From Solwaraspora sp. WMMA2065 (GTDB lineage: Bacteria > Actinomycetota > Actinomycetes > Mycobacteriales > Micromonosporaceae), in contig NZ_CP128361.1 in assembly GCF_030345075.1 (NCBI RefSeq), positions 6,679,221 through 6,743,220 of the forward strand: a stretch of 64,000 nucleotides of DNA, in the 5' to 3' direction. The notes beneath the pieces are model-generated. The model saw only the letters and a list, made by a program, of their open reading frames with translations, did not search any database and had not been told where the DNA came from. The translations under genes and the position numbers were made by a program. Shown here in pieces: positions 17,398 through 26,775 of this stretch. Each line of letters begins with the position of its first letter. Within the stretch, counting starts at the first letter, position 1.

Positions 17398-19914
17398 ATG
17401 AATACCCGCAACTGGTCGATCCGCTCGAAGATCGTTGCGCTGGTCGCTGTCCCGATCGCCGCGCTGCTGGCGCTGTGGATCTTCGCGACGTCGTTGACCA
17501 TCGGCCCGGCGCTGAGCCTGCTGGGCGCCCAGGCACTGCTCGACGACGTCGGCCGCCCCGGTGAGGCGGTGGTGGCCGAGTTGCAGCGGGAACGCCGGCT
17601 CTCCGTGGTGTATCTGTCCCGCGCCGAGGGGCAGAACGCGCTGCGCGCCGGTGACCTGCAGCAGTTGCGCGACCAGTGGGAGGCCACCGACGCGGCGGTC
17701 GACGAGTTCCGGCGCTCCGCTCGCGGCGACGAACCGCCGGCGGATCCGGCTGTGCTGGACGAGCGGATCGCGGCGACCCTGTCCGAGTTGGAGCTGCTGC
17801 CGTCCGGCCGGGGGTTCATCGAGCGTCGGGAGATGGACGCAGCCGGCGCGCTGGGCCTCTACAGCGGCATCGTCGACACCGCGTTTCAGATGTTCGGGGC
17901 GTTGGCCGGGCTGCCGGACAACGAGATCAACCGCCAGGCGCGGGCGTTGACCGACATCGGGCTGGGCCGCGACCTGCTCGGCCGGACCGATGCCCTGCTC
18001 GCCGGGGCCTTCGCCGCCGGTGAGCTGACCTCCGCCGGCCACCTGCAGTTGGTGCAGACCGTCGCCAACCAGCGGTTGCTGTTCGACCGGGCGGTGGCCG
18101 AGCTGCCCGACCCGGACAGCCGGGCCTACCACCAGCTCGCCGCCGGCGACGACTACACCGGGCTACGGCAGATGCAGGACACGCTGATCGCCGGTGGGCC
18201 CACTGAGGACGGGCTGCCGGTATCCGAGTCCCGCTGGCGGGGCAGCTACCAGTTGGTCCAGGAGCAGCTGCGCGACTTCGAGCTGCTCGCCGCCGACGCG
18301 CTGGCCGAACGCAGCATGCCGACCGCGATCGCCATTCTGGCCCGACTCGCCGGGGCCGGCCTGGTCGGCCTGGCCGCGGTGATCGTCTCCGTGGTGATCT
18401 CGCTGCGGGTCGGCCGGTCGCTGATCCACCGGTTGACCGGGCTGCGCGCCGCCGCTCTGGAGCTGGCCGGCGAGCGGCTGCCCGGGGTGGTCGCCCGGCT
18501 ACGCCGTGGCGAGGACGTCGACGTGGTCACCGAAGCCCCACCGCTGGAGTACGGCACCGACGAGATCGGCCAGGTCGGGCACGCGTTCAGTGAGGTGCAG
18601 CGAACCGCCGTACGGTCGGCCGTCGAGGAGGCGGCGCTGCGTCGTGGGCTGAACGAGACGTTTCTCAACATCGCCCGACGCAGCCAGACGCTGCTGCACC
18701 GGCAGCTGGCCGTACTGGACCGGATGGAACGGCGCAGCACCGACCCGACGGAGCTGGAGGACCTGTTCCGGGTCGACCACATGGCGACCCGGATGCGCCG
18801 GCACGCGGAGGACCTGGTGATCCTCGCGGGAGCGGCACCGGGCCGGGGATGGCGCAACCCGGTGCCGATGGTCGACGTGATCCGGGGCGCCGTCTCCGAG
18901 GTCGAGGACTACGCCCGAGTGCACGTCACGACCGTGGAGGCCGCAGCGGTCGCCGGCCGGGCCGTGGGCGACGTCATCCACCTGCTGGCCGAGCTGATCG
19001 AGAATGCCACGTCCTTCTCCCCGCCGCAGACCCGGGTCACCGTTATCGGGCAGAGCCTGCCCAACGGGTACGCGGTCGAGGTCGAGGACCGAGGCCTCGG
19101 CATGGAACCGGACTTGATCGAGGACGCCAACCAGCGCCTCGCCGAGTCGCCGAACTTCGACCCGCACAACAGCGCCCGGCTCGGCCTGTTCGTCGTCGCC
19201 CAGTTGGCGGCCAGGCACGGCGTACGGGTCCGGCTCCGGCCGTCACCGTTCGGCGGGATCACCGCCGTCACGCTGATCCCGGCGGAGCTGGTGGTGCCCG
19301 AGTCCGAGGTGCTGGCGCTGCCGTCCGGTCGGCCACCTACCGCACTGACCACGGTCCGGCAGACTCCCGCGCCGGACGCGCTGGCCACCCTCCGCCCGAG
19401 CCCCGAGCCCGCAGCGGAGCCGACCGGGGTTCAGCTGCCGGCCCGACGCCGTCCCACCACCCTGCCGACCCGGCGGTCCAGCGGCGCCGGCGCGACCACC
19501 GAGGACGGCCTGCCGCGCCGGGTACGCCAGTCCAGCCTGGCGCCCCAACTGCGCCAGACATCCGATTCTTCCGGGGCCGACGGTCAGCCGCTGCGGGAAG
19601 CCCCGCAGCGCTCCCCGCAGGAGGTGCGGTCCCTGATGTCCGCGTTGCAGGCGGGAACCGCCCGGGGCCGGCAGGCGGCCGGCCTGCCGGCGGCCGGCCA
19701 GCCGGCTGGTACCGGCGACACGACGCCGATCGTCAACGGCGGCCCGGTGCCGCCGGCCGGCGACGGCACCCCCGGTTCCGGCGACGAGCCGGCTTCCGTG
19801 GCATCGGAACCGTCCCCGACCGGGTCGCCCGGCTCGGTCCGGGGCACCGCGACTCCGCCTCCGGGCGCGGTGCTGCCGCCCCCGGCGACGGAAGAGTCGG
19901 AGAGGGAGCTGTAG
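17398..19914 (+). CDS. cvnA: Conservon sensor-kinase-like protein CvnA (nitrate-sensor domain, HATPase)
   Basis: A protein of 838 residues. TM1 (about 12-32), an extracytoplasmic nitrate/nitrite-sensing-like helical domain, TM2 (about 305-327), HAMP, a dimerisation helix (NETFLNIARRSQTLLHRQL), and a HATPase domain with N-box ELIENATSFSPP and G-box DRGLGM. A ~190-residue Pro/Ala/Thr-rich tail follows. CvnA proteins work with the roadblock protein, the DUF742 protein and the small GTPase encoded next to them in a membrane-associated signalling complex that is often compared with eukaryotic G-protein systems. The ATG at 17398 is preceded by only a weak ribosome site. All four genes are intact and tightly packed; no cvnE (P450) follows. 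Confidence 0.92.
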   Translation: MNTRNWSIRSKIVALVAVPIAALLALWIFATSLTIGPALSLLGAQALLDDVGRPGEAVVAELQRERRLSVVYLSRAEGQNALRAGDLQQLRDQWEATDAAVDEFRRSARGDEPPADPAVLDERIAATLSELELLPSGRGFIERREMDAAGALGLYSGIVDTAFQMFGALAGLPDNEINRQARALTDIGLGRDLLGRTDALLAGAFAAGELTSAGHLQLVQTVANQRLLFDRAVAELPDPDSRAYHQLAAGDDYTGLRQMQDTLIAGGPTEDGLPVSESRWRGSYQLVQEQLRDFELLAADALAERSMPTAIAILARLAGAGLVGLAAVIVSVVISLRVGRSLIHRLTGLRAAALELAGERLPGVVARLRRGEDVDVVTEAPPLEYGTDEIGQVGHAFSEVQRTAVRSAVEEAALRRGLNETFLNIARRSQTLLHRQLAVLDRMERRSTDPTELEDLFRVDHMATRMRRHAEDLVILAGAAPGRGWRNPVPMVDVIRGAVSEVEDYARVHVTTVEAAAVAGRAVGDVIHLLAELIENATSFSPPQTRVTVIGQSLPNGYAVEVEDRGLGMEPDLIEDANQRLAESPNFDPHNSARLGLFVVAQLAARHGVRVRLRPSPFGGITAVTLIPAELVVPESEVLALPSGRPPTALTTVRQTPAPDALATLRPSPEPAAEPTGVQLPARRRPTTLPTRRSSGAGATTEDGLPRRVRQSSLAPQLRQTSDSSGADGQPLREAPQRSPQEVRSLMSALQAGTARGRQAAGLPAAGQPAGTGDTTPIVNGGPVPPAGDGTPGSGDEPASVASEPSPTGSPGSVRGTATPPPGAVLPPPATEESEREL

Positions 19915-19916
19915 TT

Positions 19917-20336
19917 GTGCACACCATGCGGCATGCGATGAACCTTGACTGGCTGCTCGACGATCTCGTCGAGCGGGTCCCGACCGCGCAGCAGGCCGTC
20001 GTGCTGTCCGCCGACGGGTTGCTGATGGGCGCGTCGCGAGGGCTGACCCGGGAAGGTGCCGAGCACATGGCGGCGATGGCCGCCGGCTTCCAGAGCCTTG
20101 CCAAGGGTGCCAGCCGGCACTTCGGGTCGGGCCCGGTACGGCAGACCGTGATCGAGATGGAGTCGGCGTACCTGTTCGTCACCGCGGCCGGGCACGGGGC
20201 CTGCCTGGCGGTGCTCAGCGCCGCCGATGCGGACATCGGCCTCATCGCGTACGAGATGGCGATGCTGGTCACCCGGGTCGGGCAGACTCTCAGCACGCCG
20301 AGCCGGACACCTGCGGCGCAATCCGATGCGGGGTGA
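19917..20336 (+). CDS. cvnB: Conservon roadblock/LC7 protein CvnB
   Basis: About 139 residues with the roadblock/LC7 fold: LDWLLDDLVERVPTAQQAVV, then SADGLLMGAS and an AYLFVTAAG strand. These small proteins bind and regulate the conservon GTPase, and are compared with bacterial MglB. GTG 19917 is preferred because GAGGGAG lies about 8 bases upstream; ATG 19926 is an alternative. It starts 2 bases after the cvnA stop and its 3' end overlaps cvnC by 11 bases. Confidence 0.9.
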   Translation: MHTMRHAMNLDWLLDDLVERVPTAQQAVVLSADGLLMGASRGLTREGAEHMAAMAAGFQSLAKGASRHFGSGPVRQTVIEMESAYLFVTAAGHGACLAVLSAADADIGLIAYEMAMLVTRVGQTLSTPSRTPAAQSDAG

Positions 20337-20712
20337 CCCGGCCGGACCCCACGACTGGCTGGACTCCGACGCCGGCCCGGTGGTCCGTCCGTACGCGGTG
20401 ACCGGTGGCCGGGTGCAGCCCACCGGCGCCACCTTCGACCTGCTGGCCTTCGTCGTGGCGAAAGCCCCGGAGGGCGCCGACAGCAGGGTCGCGCTGCAGC
20501 CGGAACATCGGCGCATCGTCGGGTTGGCCCAGCAGCCGGTCTCGGTCGCCGACCTGGCGGCCGACCTCGATCTCGCGCTCGGTGTGGTCCGGGTCCTGCT
20601 CGGGGACCTGCTCGCCGCCGGACTGATCGCCCTCTACGAACCCCCGGCTTCGGCCACTCACCCCCACGACGACATACTCAAGGCGGTGGTCAATGGACTC
20701 CGTGCGCTCTAA
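20326..20712 (+). CDS. cvnC: Conservon DUF742 protein CvnC
   Basis: A protein of 128 residues of the DUF742 family: VVRPYAVTGGRVQPTG near the N-terminus and a winged-helix-like ALGVVRVLLGDLLAAGLIALY near the C-terminus. In conservons this protein couples the kinase-like protein to the other partners; its biochemical role is not settled. The start is embedded in the end of cvnB and its stop overlaps cvnD by 20 bases, so translation is coupled. Confidence 0.9.
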   Translation: MRGDPAGPHDWLDSDAGPVVRPYAVTGGRVQPTGATFDLLAFVVAKAPEGADSRVALQPEHRRIVGLAQQPVSVADLAADLDLALGVVRVLLGDLLAAGLIALYEPPASATHPHDDILKAVVNGLRAL

Positions 20713-21295
20713 CCGGCATCAGCCCTCCCGGCGGGTCCCACTCGCGCTGAAGATACTCATCGCGGGCGGTTTCGGCGTCGGGAAGACCACCCTGGTCGGC
20801 GCGGTCAGTGAGATCCGGCCGCTGCAGACCGAGGAGGTGCTGACCAGCGCCAGCCTGGGCACCGACGACACGTCCTGGGTGGAGGGCAAGAACACCACGA
20901 CCGTCGCGATGGACTTCGGCCGGATCACCATCAACGATGATCTGCAGGTCTATCTGTTCGGTACGCCGGGTCAGGACCGGTTCTGGTTCCTCTGGGACGA
21001 GTTGGCGTTCGGCGCGCTCGGTGCGGTGGTGCTGGCCGACACCCGTCGGCTCGCCGACTGTTTCCCGTCGGTCGACTACTTCGAGCAGCGGGGCACGCCG
21101 TTCGTGGTCGGGGTCAACTGTTTCGAGGGGGCGCAGCAGTTCAGTCAGGACTCGGTGCGCCGTGCGCTCGACCTCGACCCGGATGTGCCGATCGTGCTGT
21201 GCGACGCCCGCAACCGTGGCTCGGGCAAGACGGTGCTGATCGCATTGGTCGAGCATGTGGCCTACCTGCGTGGTCAGCCGGTGCCGGCGGGCTGA
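20693..21295 (+). CDS. cvnD: Conservon small GTPase CvnD
   Basis: A protein of 200 residues with a Ras-like/MglA-like ATP-GTP-binding fold. The P-loop GGFGVGKTT is at about residues 25-33, a switch-region DFG appears in TVAMDFGRI, and the G3-like segment is FGTPGQDRF. The usual NKxD is replaced by VNCF, which is common in this family. It is predicted to be the switch component of the conservon complex at the membrane. It is the last gene of the operon and abuts the remains of lutB on the other strand one base after its stop. Confidence 0.92.
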   Translation: MDSVRSNRHQPSRRVPLALKILIAGGFGVGKTTLVGAVSEIRPLQTEEVLTSASLGTDDTSWVEGKNTTTVAMDFGRITINDDLQVYLFGTPGQDRFWFLWDELAFGALGAVVLADTRRLADCFPSVDYFEQRGTPFVVGVNCFEGAQQFSQDSVRRALDLDPDVPIVLCDARNRGSGKTVLIALVEHVAYLRGQPVPAG

Positions 21296-21904
21296 CCTGC
21301 CGCCGGGTGCCGGCCGGTGTCGACCAGCACGACATCCAGCCGGCGCGGCCCGTGTACCGCCCCCGCAAATGGCGACGGGCCGCTTCGGCCAGCGCCGCCG
21401 GGTCGTCGGTGAGGGTGGTTAGATCGACGCCGGGCATCCGGCGGGCGAAGATCTCCCGAATCTGCGTCCGGTTGTAGTGGATCGCCGGGACCAGGATGTG
21501 CGACGGCGTGTCCCCGGCCAGCTGGACGATGAGCTCGGCGAGGTCGGTCTCGATAGCTTCAATGCCGGCCGCCGCGAGGGTCTTGAGGACCTGGTCTGCG
21601 CCGGTCCGTCGGACCAGGTCGGTCACCACCCGGCCCGCCTCGGCCGCGTCCCGTGCCCAGTGCACCTGGGCCCCCGCGGCGGTGGCCGCCGCCTCGAATT
21701 CGGCGAGCAGTTCGGGCAGGCGGGCCAGCCCGTCGTCCTTGACCGCAGCCCCGGCGGCCCGCAGCGCCTCCCAGCCCGCCAGCTCGGCGACCATCCGTTC
21801 CCGTTCGCCGCGGATGGTGCGGGTGGCCCGGTGCAGGTTGGCGCGCAGTGGGCATTGTCCAGCTCGCGGGCCGCCGCAGCGGGAAACGGCAACCGGGCGG
21901 TCAC
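21296..21904 (-). pseudogene. lutB: Remnant of lutB (lactate-utilisation iron-sulfur protein), frameshifted and deleted
   Basis: Starting at GTG 21904, the frame reads FPAAAARELDNAH and then continues as LRANLHRATRTIRGERERM only after restoring one base near 21848. Beyond that, TDLVRRTGADQVLKTLAAAG lacks about 15 residues that LutB proteins have between these blocks (the VKSM/GLN region). After HLRGRYT about 90 residues are missing, and in another frame the sequence resumes as GPRRLDVVLVDTGRHPA. The ferredoxin-like cysteine motifs of LutB are absent, because the sequence ends against cvnD. Intact LutB is about 480 residues; only ~200 codons remain. lutC is not present. Confidence 0.8.
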
Positions 21905-21929
21905 GTGCCGGTGCTGGCGTTGGTGCTGG

Positions 21930-22663
21930 TCAATGCGGCTCCTCCGCTGTGCCGGCCAGGATCTGCGCGTAGTGCACCGCCCGTACCGGGCTGCGGGACC
22001 GGGTCAGCCCGCCGCCGATGTGCGCCAGGCACGAGTTGTCGGTCGCCGCCAGGTAGTGGGCGCCGGTGCCGCGTACCGCCCGGCACTTGTCGGCCAGCAT
22101 CGCGCTGGAGACAGCGGCGTTGCGCATCGCGAAGGTACCGCCGAAACCGCAGCACTCCTCGGCGTCCGGCAGGTCGATCAGGTCGATCCCGCGGACCGCA
22201 CGCAGTAGCCGCAGCGGCCGGTCACCCAGCCGCAGCATTCGCAGCCCGTGGCAGCTCGGGTGGTAGTTGACCGGGTGCGGGAAGGCGGCTCCGGCGTCGG
22301 TGACGCCGAGCACGTCGACCAGTAGTTCGGATAATTCGTACACCCGGGGTCGTAGCTCCTCGACCGCGGCGGCGAGCGCCGGGTCGTCGGCGGCCAGTCG
22401 CGGGTACGCGTCGCGGACCATCGCCACGCACGAACCGGACGGCGCGACCACCACCGGATGGTCGCGGAACGTCTCGACGAACCGGCGTACCAGGGGTATC
22501 GCCTCGGCCCGGTACCCGCTGTTGCCGTGCAGTTGCCCGCAGCAGCCTGGTCGAGTGGAAAGTCGACGGTGTGCCCGAGCCGTTCCAGCAACTGCACGAC
22601 GGCCCGCCCGGTGCCCGGGTAGAGCACGTCGTTGAGGCAGGTGACGAAGAGTGCGACACGCAT
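21930..22663 (-). pseudogene. lutA: lutA (lactate-utilisation Fe-S oxidoreductase subunit), single frameshift
   Basis: Full length for LutA (about 244 codons) but in two frames. MRVALFVTCLNDVLYPGTGR through VDFPLDQ is in the first frame. CCGQLHGNSGYRAEAIPLV, VVVAPSGSCVAMVRD, NYHPSCHGLRML and EECCGFGGTFA are in the second. One base is missing near 22547, just before the first CCG motif. LutA carries CCG-type cysteine clusters that act with LutB and LutC in L-lactate oxidation. It starts 3 bases after the stop of the GntR regulator. Either a recent mutation or a sequencing error; the heavier decay of lutB argues for real loss. Confidence 0.8.
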
Positions 22664-22666
22664 CGG

Positions 22667-23335
22667 TCAGCCCTGCCGGAAGAAGGAAAGGTGGCGTTGC
22701 CGGGCGGCGAGCAGATGCTCGCGCACCGCTGTCTCCGCCCGGTCCGGGTCGCCGGACGCCACCGCGTCGACGATCCGGTGGTGCTCGGCCCCGCTGGTGC
22801 GGTAGTGGGTGGGCGGGAAGTGCAGCCGGAACAGGTGCAGGTGCGGCCTGAGGCGGACGACCGCGTCGTGCAGCATCCGGTTGCCGGACTGTTCGGCGAG
22901 CAGGTTGTGGAACCGGGCGTCCTGGGCGGTGAAGGCGGCGATACTCGCGTAGCCCTGCGCGCCGGGTACCGGACCGGGCAGGTCGGCGGCCCCGCGGAGC
23001 AGTTCGAGGCCGGCCGGCTCGGCGGTCGCCGACCGGGCGGCGGCCCGTCGGGCGGCGGCGGTCTCCAGGATCAGCCGCATCTCGACGAGTTCGTCGAACT
23101 CGTCGTGGGTAAGCAGCGGCGTGGCGGTGTATCCGACCAGCGGGCGCTTGCGGACCAGCCCGTCGGCTTCCAGCCGGGCGAGCGCCTCGCGCACCGGGGT
23201 GGGGGAGACCCGCAGGTCGCGGGCCAGGGCGTCGATGTTGATCCGGGCGCCCGGGGCGACCACGTGGTCCATCACCTGGGCGCGGACGGTCTCGTACACG
23301 TCATCGGTGAGGGTGAGACGACGCGCTGGCCGCAC
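22667..23335 (-). CDS. GntR-family regulator, FCD (FadR/LldR-like) type
   Basis: A protein of 222 residues. The N-terminal winged helix (LTDDVYETVRAQVMDHVVAPG ... VSPTPVREALARLEADGLV) is followed by an all-helical FCD ligand-binding domain with metal-site histidines (ARFHNLLAEQSGN and EHHRIVDAV). Regulators of this class often control lactate-utilisation genes. It is directly upstream of lutA on the same strand and appears intact although its likely targets are decaying. A perfect palindrome lies 72 bases before its start and may be its operator. Confidence 0.88.
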   Translation of the reverse strand: MRPARRLTLTDDVYETVRAQVMDHVVAPGARINIDALARDLRVSPTPVREALARLEADGLVRKRPLVGYTATPLLTHDEFDELVEMRLILETAAARRAAARSATAEPAGLELLRGAADLPGPVPGAQGYASIAAFTAQDARFHNLLAEQSGNRMLHDAVVRLRPHLHLFRLHFPPTHYRTSGAEHHRIVDAVASGDPDRAETAVREHLLAARQRHLSFFRQG

Positions 23336-23406
23336 GGGACCCCTCCTCGGTGCTCGACCTGCGGGCTGTCGACCTGGTTGCTTGGCCCGGCAGCGGGTAG
23401 ATCAAA

Positions 23407-23420
23407 GATCCTATAGGATC
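23407..23420. promoter_or_regulatory. Palindrome, candidate GntR operator
   Basis: GATCCTATAGGATC is a perfect 14-bp inverted repeat in the divergent gap between the GntR/FCD regulator and the lactonase gene. Size and symmetry fit a GntR-family binding site overlapping a promoter; binding by the adjacent regulator is inference. Confidence 0.6.
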
Positions 23421-23502
23421 GCTCGAGTTGAATCGAGTGTCCGACGCCGGCGGCCCGGGCTCCGGCCCGGCCCGGCCGACGCGGATGGCGGAAGGGAGTC
23501 CG

Positions 23503-24573
23503 GTGCGCGCAGTGGAGCTGAATCCGGCGGCGGAGACGATCTACCTCGGCTGCTACACGGCCGAGGGCGGTGGGAACGGGGCCGGGGTGATGGTCGCCCG
23601 ACGGGATCCGGCGACCGGCCAGCTCAGCGAGCCGACGCTGGCTGCCGAGTGCGCCTCGCCGTCGTTCCTCGCCCGGCACCCGTACCGTCCGGTGCTGTAC
23701 GCGGTCAACGAGTTGGCCGCGGGCACCGTCAGTGCCTGGTCGGTGCACGGCGACCGGCTGCGTCCGCTGGGCAGTCGCTCCACCGGCGGGTCGAGCCCGT
23801 GTCACCTGGCGTTCGCCGCGACGGGTGGGCATCTGGTCAGCGCGAACTACGTCAGCGGCAGCGTCGCGGTGCATCCGGTCGACGACGACGGGGCGCTGCT
23901 ACCGCGTACCGATCTGCAGGCACATTCGGGCACTGGGCCGCGACCCGACCGGCAGGCGGGTCCGCACGCCCACATGGTCTCCCCGGACCCGGACGGTGCC
24001 GGACTGTACGTCGTCGACCTGGGCACCGACGCCGTGCACCGCTACCTGCTCGACCCGGCGACCGGCACGCTGACCGAGCCGGACCCGGCCGTGGCGGCGA
24101 CGCCGGGCAGCGGCCCTCGGCATCTCGCCCGGCACCCCGACGGCCGGTGGGCCTATCTGGTGGGGGAGCTGGATGCCAGCGTGACGGCGTACGAGATCGA
24201 CGGGGCCGGCGGGCTGACCGAGCGCGCCCGGGTGCCGGCGAGCGAGTCGTCCGCCGGTGCGGCCGGAGGGGCGCAGCCCGCCGAGATCGCGGTCGGGCCG
24301 GGCGGCCGGTACCTCTACGTCGCCAACCGTGGCCCGGACACCGTCGCGGTCTTCTCCCTGGCCGCCCCCGACCAGCCGAGGTACCTCGCCGAGGTGCCCA
24401 CCGGCGGCCACTGGCCGCGCCACTTCACGATCGTCGGCGACCATCTGTACATCGCCAATGAGCGGTCGGGCTCGGTGGGCGTGTTCGGGATCGACCCGTC
24501 GGACGGGGTGCCGGCCCCGGTCGGCGACCCGGTTGCGGCGCCGACGCCGACCTGCGTCCTGCCGGGTTTCTGA
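23503..24573 (+). CDS. Lactonase family beta-propeller protein (6-phosphogluconolactonase-like)
   Basis: About 356 residues with repeating propeller blades: IYLGCYTAEGGG at the start, HAHMVSPDPDGAGLYVVDLG in the middle, GPRHLARHPDGRWAYLVGEL and GRYLYVANRGPDTVAVF. This is the YbhE/Pgl type, which hydrolyses sugar lactones such as 6-phosphogluconolactone. GTG 23503 is chosen for the GAAGGGAG ribosome site 6 bases upstream; ATG 23485 would add six residues. It is divergent from the GntR regulator and shares its promoter region. The natural substrate is not certain, since many family members act on other lactones. Confidence 0.82.
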   Translation: MRAVELNPAAETIYLGCYTAEGGGNGAGVMVARRDPATGQLSEPTLAAECASPSFLARHPYRPVLYAVNELAAGTVSAWSVHGDRLRPLGSRSTGGSSPCHLAFAATGGHLVSANYVSGSVAVHPVDDDGALLPRTDLQAHSGTGPRPDRQAGPHAHMVSPDPDGAGLYVVDLGTDAVHRYLLDPATGTLTEPDPAVAATPGSGPRHLARHPDGRWAYLVGELDASVTAYEIDGAGGLTERARVPASESSAGAAGGAQPAEIAVGPGGRYLYVANRGPDTVAVFSLAAPDQPRYLAEVPTGGHWPRHFTIVGDHLYIANERSGSVGVFGIDPSDGVPAPVGDPVAAPTPTCVLPGF

Positions 24574-24769
24574 GGACTGTGCGGCTGATGCCTGGCTCGT
24601 GATGCGGCGGGCTGTTTGTCGAGGTCGACAGCATCCTGCCGGACTTCTCGAAGCGTACGGAAGTGGCGTGGCTACCTGAAGTCACCACTTTCCCTTTAAG
24701 TGTTTCTCCTCCGTAACTTTCGTCCGAACGTACCTGGCACGATGCCCTGCTCATCCGGAGTATGGGACC

Positions 24770-26533
24770 GTGCCAGGCCGCCATCGGATGCGACGTCGAG
24801 TTCGCGGAGCCAGCGCCATCGCAGCGGCGATGGCGCTGGTCGTCGTCACCACCGGGGTCTGGTTCGGCTACCAACGTCTCGCCGCCGAGTCCTGCTCCGG
24901 GGCGCTGCCGCTGGTCGTCTCCGCCGCGCCGGAGATCGCGCCCGCCGTGCAGGCGGCGGCGGATCGTTGGCGGGCCGACAGCGGCGCGGTCGGTGACACC
25001 TGCGTCGCGGTCGAGGTCACCGCATCCGACCCGGTCGACGTGGCCGCTGTGGTGGCCGGGCAGCACGGTGTCGCGCTGGCCGGGGTCGGCCAGGCCAGCG
25101 GTACGGCGATTGCGCCGGACGTGTGGGTGCCCGATTCGTCCACCTGGCTGCTCCGGCTGAGTTCACTGGCCCCCGGGTTCACCCCGGCCAACAACGAGTC
25201 GGTGGCCCGCAGCCCGGTGGTGGTCGCGATGCCCGAGCCGGTGGCGACCAACCTGGGCTGGCCCGACCAGCAGCTGACCTGGACCGACCTGCTGCAGCAG
25301 ATCACCACCGGCACCGAGCTGAGGACCGGCATCGTCGAACCGACCCGCGATGCGGCCGGGTTGTCCGGCCTGCTCGCCCTCGGTGAGGCGGCCGGCGAGG
25401 CAGGCGCGAACGCGCAGCAGGCGACCACGGCGGCGCTGCGTGCCCTGGCCACCGGCCGGTCCGCGCTGCGGGAGGACCTGATCGCCCGCTTCCCCCGCTC
25501 GGCTGATCCCGCGTCGGTCGCCTCCGCGCTCGGTGCCGCCGCCCTGTCCGAGGAGGACGTGATCGAGTACAACGCCGCGCAGCCGCCGATCGCGCTCGCG
25601 GCGCTGTACCTGGAGCCGGCGCCGATGTCGCTCGACTACCCGTACGCGGTGCTGCCCGGTGCCGACCCGGCGACAGCCGCGGCGGCGGCCGGCTTCTACT
25701 CGGTGCTGACCGGTGCCGGGTTCCGAAACCGGCTCGGTGACCAGGGGCTACGGGCGCCGGACGGCACCTGGGGTGCCGGCTTCAGCGCCCCCCAGGGAGC
25801 ACCCAGTCCGGCCGGCACCGCTCCGGCGACCGTCACCCCGGACTCCGGCGGTACGGCGGCCGGTGGTTTGGACCCGGTGGTGATCGACCGGACCCTCGCG
25901 ACCTGGACGTCGGTCACCCTGCCCGCTCAGATGCTCGCGGTGATCGACGTCTCCGGTTCGATGCTGGAGCCGGTGCCCACCGCGGACAACGTCACCCGCG
26001 CCGACCTCACCCGGGAGGCGGCCCGCCGAGGACTCGGTCTGTTCGACGATTCGTGGGCCCTCGGACTGTGGATCTTCTCCACTCAGTTGGACGGCGAGCA
26101 GGACTGGCGGGAGCTCGTCCCGATCAGCCCGTTGAGTAGCCGTCGGGCCGAGCTGGAAGCGGCGCTGTCGGAGGTCGTGCCGAAGCGAAACGGAAATACC
26201 GGTTTGTACGACACGACGCTCGCCGCTTATCTGACGATGCAGGACGAATGGGCAGCCGGGCGTGTCAACTCGGTGGTCATCTTCACTGATGGTAGGAACG
26301 AGGACGACAGCGGGTTGACCCAGGATGAGCTGTTGGCCGAGCTGGCCGAGGTGGCTGATCCACAGCGGCCCATCCAGGTGATCTACATCGGCATCGGCGA
26401 CGGAGTGAGTCAGGAGGAACTGGAGTCGATCACCAATACCACCGGCGGCGGGGTGTTCGTAACCGAGGATCCGGCCAACATCGGTGACATCTTGCTCAAG
26501 GCGATCGCTCTCCGCCCGACAACCGTGCGCTGA
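24770..26533 (+). CDS. Membrane-anchored protein with SBP-like and von Willebrand A domains
   Basis: A protein of 587 residues. A signal anchor (about residues 13-33, IAAAMALVVVTTGVW) is followed by a periplasmic binding-protein-like region (about 40-330, with LPLVVSAAPEIAPAVQAAA and conserved TWLLRLSSLAPG) and a linker. A vWA domain from about 385 then begins MLAVIDVSGSM, the MIDAS DxSxS motif, and ends near VIYIGIGDG. Similar fusions occur in actinobacteria, often near glycan or cell-surface genes, where the vWA domain binds a metal-dependent ligand. Alone in its transcription unit; the following gap is about 240 bases. Function unknown. Confidence 0.82.
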   Translation: MPGRHRMRRRVRGASAIAAAMALVVVTTGVWFGYQRLAAESCSGALPLVVSAAPEIAPAVQAAADRWRADSGAVGDTCVAVEVTASDPVDVAAVVAGQHGVALAGVGQASGTAIAPDVWVPDSSTWLLRLSSLAPGFTPANNESVARSPVVVAMPEPVATNLGWPDQQLTWTDLLQQITTGTELRTGIVEPTRDAAGLSGLLALGEAAGEAGANAQQATTAALRALATGRSALREDLIARFPRSADPASVASALGAAALSEEDVIEYNAAQPPIALAALYLEPAPMSLDYPYAVLPGADPATAAAAAGFYSVLTGAGFRNRLGDQGLRAPDGTWGAGFSAPQGAPSPAGTAPATVTPDSGGTAAGGLDPVVIDRTLATWTSVTLPAQMLAVIDVSGSMLEPVPTADNVTRADLTREAARRGLGLFDDSWALGLWIFSTQLDGEQDWRELVPISPLSSRRAELEAALSEVVPKRNGNTGLYDTTLAAYLTMQDEWAAGRVNSVVIFTDGRNEDDSGLTQDELLAELAEVADPQRPIQVIYIGIGDGVSQEELESITNTTGGGVFVTEDPANIGDILLKAIALRPTTVR

Positions 26534-26775
26534 GTCGGTGTTGTGGCGGTTTGAGGGGTTATGTCGAGCCATCGAGTGACTGAGGGTTGTGAAATGGCTC
26601 CATATAGTACCTCTAATGTGGAAGCCCTCTGGCCGACTGACGGTAATCTGTCGCAAGCTTCGGCCCTGCCGGATGGTGGGCCAAGATATCGGGGTGCCGT
26701 GGCACCACCGGTACCAACGACGGGCCAGCGAGGTGCCCGGGGTCTGCGTCGACTCGAGCAAGCTGGGGAGGGCTA

